This document shows, in pieces, positions 6,856-12,477 of a stretch of 12,477 nucleotides of DNA. The notes beneath the pieces are model-generated. The model saw only the letters and a program-made list of their open reading frames with translations, searched no databases and was not told the DNA's origin. Origin of the DNA: DASPXY01 sp038227745 (lineage in GTDB: Bacteria; Planctomycetota; Planctomycetia; Gemmatales; Gemmataceae); contig JBBRPS010000248.1 in NCBI GenBank assembly GCA_038227745.1, forward strand, positions 1 to 12,477, in the 5' to 3' direction. The first letter of the stretch is position 1; each line of letters opens with the position of its first letter. The position numbers were made by a program, and so were the translations under genes.

Positions 6856-6893
6856 GCCGTTGGAATCCCGCCTAAAGGCGGGATTACAACGGC
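6856..6893. terminator. Hairpin downstream of the efflux operon (terminator-like or dispersed repeat)
   Basis: GCCGTTG/CAACGGC (6856-6862 with 6887-6893) and AATCCCGCC/GGCGGGATT (6864-6872 with 6877-6885) pair around a TAAA loop. This gives 16 of 17 pairs with one internal mismatch. The hairpin lies 19 bases beyond the stop codon of the adaptor gene, the expected place to end or protect the minus-strand transcript. There is no run of U after it on that strand, so it may act in RNA stability rather than intrinsic termination. From memory the same AATCCCGCC-loop-GGCGGGATT motif recurs at gene ends in planctomycete genomes. Confidence 0.55.
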
Positions 6894-6912
6894 GGCAGTA
6901 TAAACGAGAGTT

Positions 6913-8343
6913 TCAGCGCACCGGCACCGCGATCGCGAAGTCGCCCTCGCGCACCATGCCGTTGCCCTTGGTGATGATCTGCTCGCGGCCCGTCAGCCCG
7001 CGCCGGATCTCGGCAACGTGGCCGTCGTCCACGCCGACCTCCACCTCGACGCGCCGGACCGCGCCGCGGTCCGTGACGCCCTTGATCTCCGCGACGCAGA
7101 AGACGTACACCTTGTCGCCCTGCCGCACCAGCGCCGACGAGGGGATCGTGAAGACGTCCTTGCGCTCGGCGAGGACCACCGTGGCCGTCCCCGACATCTG
7201 CGGCTTGAGCAGGCCCGCCCGGTTCGGGATGTGGACCTCAGTCCGCATCGTCCGCGTGACCGGGTCGAGCGACGCCGCCGTCAGCGTCACCTCGCCGGTG
7301 AACTCGCCGTTCAGCACCAGGTCCTTCAGCGCCGGCACCCGCAGCAGCACCCGGTTCCCCTCGACGCCGGGGTCCGAGGCGGCATGGATGTAGGGCATGT
7401 CGCGCTCCGGCACGTCGATGATGACCCGCAGCACGTCGGTCCGCATCACGGTCAGCAGCGGCATGCTGAAGTCCTTGATCGGGGCGCCGCGGTCGATCCA
7501 GCGCTTGGTGACGGTGCCGTCGAACGGGGCGCGGATGGTGGCGAAGCCGACCGTCGCCTCCAGGCGCTCCAGTTCGGCGGCGGCCACCTTGATCTTCGCC
7601 TCGGCCACGGCGATCTCGCCCTCGGCCGACCGCAGCCGCGCCCGCTTCGTCAGGATCTGGGCGTCGGCCGCGTCCAGCGCCGCCTGGGAACTCTTGTACT
7701 GCAGCCGCGACTCCTCGGCGATCTGCTTCTGGACTGTGTCGGTGCTGACCAACCGCACCATGCGCTGGTACTGCGACTCGCGGAACTCGACATCCGCCGC
7801 CCAGCGCTGCCGCGCCGCCGTGGCCTCCTTGATCTCCTCGGCGGCCACGTCCCGCGCCTTGATGGCCTGCTGCTTCAACTCGATCGCCAGGGCGAGCTGC
7901 GCGCGCTTGTTGTCGCGCTCGGCGATGACGTCGGGGATCGCCAGGGTGATCAGGACCTCGCTCTCGGTGCGGCCGGCGACGAGGATCGCGGCGGCCAGCA
8001 GCGGTGACGCGGCGGGGGAGCCGTTCAGGAGGGGGAGGCTGCTGCCGATCGCGAGCGGCGACACGCTCTCGCCGTGGACGTAACGACCGATGTCCGCATT
8101 CAGCGACATGGTCTGCACGACGCCGCGGATCTGGGCGTGCAGGTCCGCCTTCTCCATCGGCTCGATCGTGGCGGTGTACTGGCGCTGGAGGGTGAGAGTC
8201 GGCCGCTTCTCGGGCGCGATGGTCTCCAGGCGCGGGATGCGCTCGATCTCCTGCAAGCGGGGCTTCTTCGTCGGTTTGGTGCCGCACCCCGCCAGCGTCG
8301 CGAGTGCCGCCGCCAGCAATCCGAGTCGCGTCAGCCTGCTCAT
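6913..8343 (-). CDS. RND efflux periplasmic adaptor (membrane fusion) lipoprotein
   Basis: The protein has 476 residues. ATG 8341-8343 is chosen because GAGAGGG lies six bases upstream; an ATG two codons earlier would abut that site. The N-terminus is a lipoprotein signal with lipobox LAGC (Cys20), so the mature protein should be anchored to a membrane facing the periplasm. Domains in order: first half of the lipoyl domain (ADLHAQIRGVVQ, about 66-90), a long helical hairpin (about 140-262), second half of the lipoyl domain (GFATIRAPFDGTVTKRWIDRG, about 266-286), then beta-barrel and membrane-proximal domains (LRVIIDVPERDMPYI; TEVHIPNRAGLLKPQM; FTIPSSALVRQGDKVYVF). It should link the RND permease encoded just upstream to an outer-membrane channel not present here. 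Residues about 92-127 are an extra segment inside the lipoyl domain, bounded by an 8-bp direct repeat. Confidence 0.95.
   Translation of the reverse strand: MSRLTRLGLLAAALATLAGCGTKPTKKPRLQEIERIPRLETIAPEKRPTLTLQRQYTATIEPMEKADLHAQIRGVVQTMSLNADIGRYVHGESVSPLAIGSSLPLLNGSPAASPLLAAAILVAGRTESEVLITLAIPDVIAERDNKRAQLALAIELKQQAIKARDVAAEEIKEATAARQRWAADVEFRESQYQRMVRLVSTDTVQKQIAEESRLQYKSSQAALDAADAQILTKRARLRSAEGEIAVAEAKIKVAAAELERLEATVGFATIRAPFDGTVTKRWIDRGAPIKDFSMPLLTVMRTDVLRVIIDVPERDMPYIHAASDPGVEGNRVLLRVPALKDLVLNGEFTGEVTLTAASLDPVTRTMRTEVHIPNRAGLLKPQMSGTATVVLAERKDVFTIPSSALVRQGDKVYVFCVAEIKGVTDRGAVRRVEVEVGVDDGHVAEIRRGLTGREQIITKGNGMVREGDFAIAVPVR
7959..8071 (-). repeat. In-frame 105-bp insert bounded by 8-bp direct repeats, within the adaptor gene
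   Basis: CGCTCTCG occurs at 7959-7966 and 8064-8071, exactly 105 bp (35 codons) apart. It encodes the same Glu-Ser pair in the adaptor (residues 92-93 and 127-128). The intervening residues are low-complexity Ser/Pro/Leu/Ala (SPLAIGSSLPLLNGSPAASP). Taking out one repeat plus the interior would give IGRYVHGESEVLITLAIPD, which is the normal shape of this part of a lipoyl domain. No terminal inverted repeats are clear. An insertion with target duplication and a slippage-type expansion are both possible. Confidence 0.55.
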
Positions 8344-8358
8344 GGTCATCCCTCTCGA

Positions 8359-8457
8359 GGCGTTGCCCCGGTCTTCCACATTCCGCCCCCTTGGGGCTGG
8401 GTCCATGATGGTTCTTGAGCCCCAACGGGGCGCGCTGCGTTAGACCGGGGCAACGCC
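8359..8457. repeat. Nested palindromic element between permease and adaptor genes
   Basis: The outer arms are a perfect 16-bp inverted repeat: GGCGTTGCCCCGGTCT at 8359-8374 and its complement at 8442-8457. Inside them, 8384-8398 and 8418-8432 pair at 14 of 15 positions around a 19-base loop. The right outer arm encodes the last residues (GVAPV) and overlaps the TAA of the permease gene. The left outer arm ends nine bases before the GAGAGGG-ATG region of the adaptor gene, so the structure fills the gap between them. In the transcript it would form a long double hairpin that could change relative expression of pump and adaptor. From memory, GCCCCAACGGGGC-type sequences are dispersed repeats in planctomycetes. 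Confidence 0.75.
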
Positions 8458-11400
8458 CCGGGCCTCCCCCCGGACATCGCCCCCGGGCCCCTCCGCGGTC
8501 GCCGGCGCGACGGCACGCGGCTTGAAGAGGAAGTAGAGCACCGGCACGACGAACAGCGTCAGCACCGTCGAGCCGACCAGCCCGCCGATCACCGCCCGGG
8601 CGAGCGGCAGATTCATCTCGTCGCCCGGGTGGCGGTGGATCGCCAGCGGCAACAGGCCGACCACCGTCGCCACCGTCGTCATCAGGATCGGCCGCAGCCG
8701 CGTCCGCGACGACTCGATGATCGCCTCGAACACCGACTTGCCCTCGTCCCGCAGGCGGTTGGCGAACTCGACCACCAGCACCGAGTTCGACACCGAGATG
8801 CCGACCATCAGCAGCACCCCCATCAGCGACTGGACGTTCAGCGACGTCCCGGTGAGCCACAGCATGACCGACACACCGATCAGCCCCAGCGGCGCCGCCA
8901 CGATCATGATGAGCGGGTCGAGCCACGACGAGAACTGCGCCGCCATGATCAGGTAGACGAGCAGCACGGCGAGGCCCAGGTTGAACACCATCTCGCGGAA
9001 CGATTCGCGCATGCTGCTGACCTCGCCGCGCACCACAACGCGGACGTTCTTCGGCAGTCGCAGCGGCGTCGGGTCCAGGCCCCAGGCGTGCAGGATCGTG
9101 TCGCGCGTCGTCGTCCGCGGCTTCTTGAAGTACGCCGACATCTTGTCGCGGAAGTCGTCGTTGTGGAAGAGGCTGAGGTTCTCCGGATCGACTTCCCAGG
9201 CCTCCCCGATGGCGGCGCGGCCGGCCGGCGTCGGCATCTGGAAGTAATACTGGAGCTGCTCCTTGAACTCCGCGTCGGCCAGCAGCGGGCTGTTCTCCTC
9301 GCCGAGCACCTTGAGAGCGTACGCCATCAGCTTGTCGGCGGGCGCCTTCGAGCGGGCGTACTCCAGGGGCAATTCGGCGACGATCTGCTCCACCTCGGCG
9401 GCGACCCGCGCCAGATCGTTGTCGCCGACGCTCACGAAGAGCTGACTGACCGGGCCGATGTCGTAGCGGTAGACCTCGACCGGCGCCTCGGTCGGCACGA
9501 TGCGGGCCACGTCCTTGACCAGCGCCACCCGCGTCTTGCTGCGGTTGCGGTCGGCTGACAGCGGGATGTTCTCGAGCGTCTGCACATCGACGACGGCTTG
9601 CTCGGGGTACTGCACGCCGATGACGTAGGGGTTGCCGCTCTTCGGGTCGATCCAGAAATTCGGCGCGAGCTGGGCGCTGGACATCAGGGCGGTGATGACG
9701 TTGCGCACCACGTCGGTCTGGTTCAGCTTGAGGCGGGCGGCGGCGGTCCGGTCCACCTCGATCTTGAGCTGCGGCAGGTCCATCGCCTGCGGCAGGTAGG
9801 TGTCCTTGACCTGGGCGATGCGCTCGATACGGCGGTCGAGGAAGCGGGCGACGGTGCGGCGCGAGGCCGTGTCCCGGCCGTGGACCTGCACCTCGATCGG
9901 CGCCACTGCCCCGCCGTTGAGGATGCCGCGGATCATGCCGCCCGTCTCGAAGAAGAAGTCGTCCCCCGGGAAGCGCTCCTTGAGCTTCTGGCGCATCTGC
10001 TCGACGTAGGCCAGCGTCGGCGTGTGCCGGCCGGCGAAGCCGCCGCGCAGCTCGACGCGGAGGAAGGCGGCGTGTGGCCCGTTGTTCGACGTGTAGATCG
10101 CCGACCAGCGCGACGAGATGCCGATGTTCGCCAGGGTGAGCTTCAGGTCCTCCGGCGGGATGGTCTTGCGGACGATCTGTTCGATCTCGCGGATCTGCCG
10201 CTCGGTGGTCTCGACGCGCGGGCCGCCCTTGGCGCGGAGGTGAATCGTGAACTCGCTGGCGTCCACCTCGGGGAACAATTCCTGCCCGGTGCGGTTGAAG
10301 CACCACACGGCGGGAGCGACGGCGGCCGCCACCAGGACGACGACCACCAGGCGCCGCCGCAGGCACAGCCGCAGGGCGCTCTCGTAGGCCCGCGTACACG
10401 CCTGGAACAGCCGATCGAAGGGGCCGGCGCACCAGAAGATCAGAGCGACGAGGACGGTCACCCCCGCGGCCAGGCCGACGCCGAGCACGATCCGCTGGAA
10501 AAGGGGAGTCAGCGACAAAAACGGCAAGGCGACGGCCTCGCCGAGCGCCTCGGGCAGCACGCCGGGCGCCCAGTAGGCGAGGGCGGGCAGCACCAGGCCG
10601 GCCAGTGCCAGCGTCAGGGCGAGGAGGAAGAGCCAGAGCGGGAAGCGCTCCTGATGCTCGCCGTGTACACGCAGATACCTGGCGCAGAACAGCGGCGAGA
10701 CGGTGCGCGACACCAGGTAGGAGGCGCCCATCGCCAGGCTGGCGCTGACGGCGAGGGGCGTGAACAGGTACTTGCCGACGCCGCTGATGAACACCAGCGG
10801 GAAGAACACGACCACGGTGGTGATGGTGGCCATGAGCACGGGCGTGGCGATCTCGTTGGCGCTGTCGCGGGCGGCGTCCATCGACGACTTGCCCATGTTC
10901 AGGTGCCGCACCGTGTTCTCGACGTCCACGATCGAGTCGTCCACGACGCGGCCCAGGATGAGCGCCAGGCCGCCCAGCGTCATGATGTTCAGCGTGTGGC
11001 CGGTGAAGTACAGCCCCAGGAACGCGGCCAGCACCGACAGCGGGATCGACAGCGCCACGATCACCGTGCTGCGCAGGCTGCCCAGGAACAGCAGCACCAC
11101 CAGCGACGCCAGGCCGGCGCCGAGGAGCGACTCCAGGCGCAGGTTGGCGAGCGCGTCGCGGACGTACTGCGACTGGTCGAAGACGACCTCGACCTCGACG
11201 TCCTCGGGCACCTTGCCGCGCTTGTACATCTCGGGCAGGAACGCCTTGACGCGATCGATGACGCGCACGGCGCTGGCGCCGGCCTGGCGCAGCAGCGGCA
11301 TGTAGACCGCGCGCCGGCCGTTGACGTGGACGGTGTTGGTGCGCCAGCGGCTGCCGTCGATGACGTTGGCCACGTCGCCGAGGTAGACGATCTTGCGGCC

Positions 11401-12156
11401 GTCGTTGAAGAGGGGAATCTTCTCGAAATCCTTGGGTTCCTGCACCATGCTGTTGGAGCTGACGTAGTACGTCTGCCCCTTGTCGGGCGGGCCGATGCGG
11501 AGCTCGCCGGTCGGGATGACCTGGCTCTGGGTGTTGACGATGCGGGCGACGTCCATCGGCGACAGCTTCAGGGCCTCGAGGGAGCGCGGGTGGACGTAGA
11601 TCTGCACCTGGCGGAAGATGCCGCCGAAGACCGGGGCGGGGGCGAGGCCCTCGATGTTGGCCAGTTCGTCGCGGATGTCGTGGTCGGCCAGGTCGAGCAG
11701 CTCGCGGTCGTCGCGGCTGGCGCTGGAGATGACGAGGTTGCCGACGGGGATGGCGCTGGCGTCGAACTTGAGGATGGAGGGCGGCAGCATGCCGGGGGGC
11801 ATGTACTGCATCTCGCCGTTGACGAGGGAGATGACCTGGCTGGCGGCGATGTCGGGATCGACCTGGGGGCGGAAGTAGACCTTGACGATGCCGATGCCCA
11901 GGAGCGAGCGCGACTCGATGTGCTCGAGGTTATCGCAGCGGGTCAGGGCGCGTTCGAGGACGGCGGTGACGCTGCGCTCCATGTCGGGCGCGGGCATGCC
12001 GCGGTAGGAGGCGAACACGACGACGACGGGCGTCTTGATCTGCGGCAGGATGTCGGTCGGGGTGTGCAGGTAGGCGATGACGCCGAGGAAGGCGGTCAGC
12101 AGCATGCCGACATAGACGGAATACGGGTTGCGCAGTGCGGCGTGTACCAACCACAT
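8440..12156 (-). CDS. RND-family efflux permease (HAE-1-like) with extra insertions
   Basis: The protein has 1238 residues, against about 1000-1050 usual for HAE-1 pumps. ATG 12154-12156 has AGGAG ten bases upstream. TM1 is at about 12-31 (VYVGMLLTAFLGVIAYL). The first periplasmic porter loop includes the family-like LPQIKTPVVVVFASYRGMPAPDMERSV. TM2-TM6 span about 341-488, and TM4 holds the proton-relay pair Asp406-Asp407 in GRVVDDSIVDVEN. A second periplasmic loop runs at about 621-1056, and TM8-TM12 at about 1057-1210. At the position of AcrB Lys940 the motif is GISVSNSVLVVEF, so the lysine is replaced by Ser1123. Two further hydrophobic segments (about 506-530 and 556-577) lie between TM6 and TM7. 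An insert at about 931-1035 in the second loop holds a 38-residue tandem repeat. The protein is an inner-membrane proton-driven exporter; the substrate cannot be inferred. It is first gene of a two-gene operon with the adaptor. Confidence 0.96.
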   Translation of the reverse strand: MWLVHAALRNPYSVYVGMLLTAFLGVIAYLHTPTDILPQIKTPVVVVFASYRGMPAPDMERSVTAVLERALTRCDNLEHIESRSLLGIGIVKVYFRPQVDPDIAASQVISLVNGEMQYMPPGMLPPSILKFDASAIPVGNLVISSASRDDRELLDLADHDIRDELANIEGLAPAPVFGGIFRQVQIYVHPRSLEALKLSPMDVARIVNTQSQVIPTGELRIGPPDKGQTYYVSSNSMVQEPKDFEKIPLFNDGRKIVYLGDVANVIDGSRWRTNTVHVNGRRAVYMPLLRQAGASAVRVIDRVKAFLPEMYKRGKVPEDVEVEVVFDQSQYVRDALANLRLESLLGAGLASLVVLLFLGSLRSTVIVALSIPLSVLAAFLGLYFTGHTLNIMTLGGLALILGRVVDDSIVDVENTVRHLNMGKSSMDAARDSANEIATPVLMATITTVVVFFPLVFISGVGKYLFTPLAVSASLAMGASYLVSRTVSPLFCARYLRVHGEHQERFPLWLFLLALTLALAGLVLPALAYWAPGVLPEALGEAVALPFLSLTPLFQRIVLGVGLAAGVTVLVALIFWCAGPFDRLFQACTRAYESALRLCLRRRLVVVVLVAAAVAPAVWCFNRTGQELFPEVDASEFTIHLRAKGGPRVETTERQIREIEQIVRKTIPPEDLKLTLANIGISSRWSAIYTSNNGPHAAFLRVELRGGFAGRHTPTLAYVEQMRQKLKERFPGDDFFFETGGMIRGILNGGAVAPIEVQVHGRDTASRRTVARFLDRRIERIAQVKDTYLPQAMDLPQLKIEVDRTAAARLKLNQTDVVRNVITALMSSAQLAPNFWIDPKSGNPYVIGVQYPEQAVVDVQTLENIPLSADRNRSKTRVALVKDVARIVPTEAPVEVYRYDIGPVSQLFVSVGDNDLARVAAEVEQIVAELPLEYARSKAPADKLMAYALKVLGEENSPLLADAEFKEQLQYYFQMPTPAGRAAIGEAWEVDPENLSLFHNDDFRDKMSAYFKKPRTTTRDTILHAWGLDPTPLRLPKNVRVVVRGEVSSMRESFREMVFNLGLAVLLVYLIMAAQFSSWLDPLIMIVAAPLGLIGVSVMLWLTGTSLNVQSLMGVLLMVGISVSNSVLVVEFANRLRDEGKSVFEAIIESSRTRLRPILMTTVATVVGLLPLAIHRHPGDEMNLPLARAVIGGLVGSTVLTLFVVPVLYFLFKPRAVAPATAEGPGGDVRGEARGVAPV
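9061..9285 (-). repeat. 38-residue tandem repeat inside the permease periplasmic insert
   Basis: Permease residues 958-994 and 996-1032 align without gaps at an offset of 38. Twelve positions are identical, including Phe964/1002, Tyr-Phe 971-972/1009-1010, Pro975/1013, Arg980/1018, Ile983/1021, Ala-Trp 986-987/1024-1025, Asp-Pro 990-991/1028-1029 and Leu994/1032. The shared pattern is F-x6-YF-x2-P-x4-R-x2-I-x2-AW-x2-DP-x2-L. The helical, tryptophan-anchored look suggests a small repeated helical module. It sits just before the conserved VRVVVRGEVSSMRESF that leads into TM8. Confidence 0.7.
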
Positions 12157-12246
12157 GGGACGTCACTCCTGGGCAGAACGTGGGGCTTGCCAGGGTCGAA
12201 GAGGCAGCGATCTCGGTTGCGGGGAAGGCGCTCGCCTGGTGACGCC

Positions 12247-12299
12247 CCGCGCGGTACAGTCGCTTCAGACCGCGCGGCTTCCCACGGCTATTGAAGCGA
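12247..12299. promoter_or_regulatory. Repeat cluster upstream of the efflux operon (possible operator)
   Basis: The palindrome CCGCGCGG occurs twice, at 12247-12254 and 12270-12277, 23 bp apart. Overlapping it, TCGCTTCA (12260-12267) is an inverted match to TGAAGCGA (12292-12299). The cluster lies about 90-145 bp upstream of the permease ATG on its own strand and also upstream of the divergent gene at 12439, a fitting place for a shared regulator site. GC-rich palindromes arise easily in this composition, so this is only suggestive. The rest of the 12157-12438 gap shows no gene. Confidence 0.25.
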
Positions 12300-12356
12300 T
12301 CTTGCCGGCCGGTGTAAAGACCAACAACCCGGAGGCCAGGGGGCGCACGACACGGT

Positions 12357-12385
12357 TTGCACCTGCCGGGGGGAAGTCCTACACT
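12357..12385 (+). promoter_or_regulatory. Candidate sigma70-like promoter for the gene at 12439
   Basis: TTGCAC (12357-12362) and TACACT (12380-12385) are separated by 17 bp and lie about 54 bp before the ATG at 12439. The match to consensus is partial (3 of 6 and 4 of 6), so the spacing and position are the main support. Confidence 0.3.
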
Positions 12386-12438
12386 GTCCTGAGCGAACGC
12401 GACCCCATTTTCCCCCCAAGTCCTGAAAGGGGCCAGGG

Positions 12439-12477
12439 ATGGCACACGCCGAGAAGCGTACCTCCGCAGTAGAAGAA
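12439..12477 (+). CDS. Start of an unidentified gene, cut by the window edge
   Basis: ATG 12439-12441 opens a frame (MAHAEKRTSAVEE) that runs off the right end without a stop. A G/A-rich stretch (GAAAGGGG, 12425-12432, and AGGG just before the ATG) could bind the ribosome, and a weak promoter-like pair lies upstream. The 13 visible residues are too few to name a family. The gene is divergent from the efflux operon. Confidence 0.45.
   Translation, partial: MAHAEKRTSAVEE

Noticed and set aside
7238..10432. Minus-strand open frame of about 1060 codons overlapping permease and adaptor in another frame
   Set aside because: It is an Arg/Pro/Gly-rich frame-shifted shadow of two well-supported genes on the same strand.
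9598..12294. Long plus-strand open frame of about 900 codons opposite the permease gene
   Set aside because: It is His/Asp/Gly/Val-rich mirror sequence of a clearly coding RND permease, with no recognisable domain.

Overview
The window looks like chromosomal DNA of a planctomycete, most likely a Gemmataceae-type lineage. This rests on very high GC, a secreted BamB-like protein whose mature end starts with DWPQWRGP, a HEAT-like secreted protein with a WLVAGPFD module, CHAT, TPR, Hanks-kinase and WD40 pieces, and hairpin repeats sitting at gene ends. It is inferred from protein style; no marker gene is present.

Left third (1-3330): a region rich in broken genes. It holds the 3' end of an unrecognised gene (2-118), a small minus-strand membrane protein (153-290), a two-helix membrane protein with one apparent frameshift (about 345-1341), a CHAT-domain fragment joined to a coiled-coil/TPR-like C-terminus (1405-3141), and an orphan piece of a Ser/Thr kinase N-lobe (3142-3327).

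Middle (3335-6328): three co-directional plus-strand genes, namely a secreted HEAT-like protein, a secreted PQQ/BamB-type beta-propeller, and a DUF2721 membrane protein whose 3' end is frameshifted. A 44-bp near-perfect palindrome supplies the stop codon of the HEAT-like gene. A truncated WD40 remnant with an in-frame TAG follows on the minus strand (6382-6808).

Right half (6850-12156, minus strand): an RND efflux operon. The permease comes first (12156 to 8440), then a lipoprotein periplasmic adaptor (8343 to 6913). A nested palindrome lies between them and a hairpin lies after the adaptor. Together they should form an inner-membrane pump plus adaptor; no TolC-like outer-membrane factor is in the window. 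The permease has two features not usual in the family: two extra hydrophobic helices between TM6 and TM7, and a roughly 105-residue insert in the second periplasmic loop that contains a 38-residue tandem repeat. The adaptor has a 35-residue insert in its lipoyl domain, bounded by an 8-bp direct repeat. A new plus-strand gene begins at 12439 and runs off the end.

I found no defence system, CRISPR array, tRNA, rRNA or complete mobile element. The points most worth following up are the permease insert with its duplicated motif, the adaptor insert, the gene-end palindromes, and three single-base frame breaks that all fall in G runs. Those frame breaks may be sequencing errors rather than biology.
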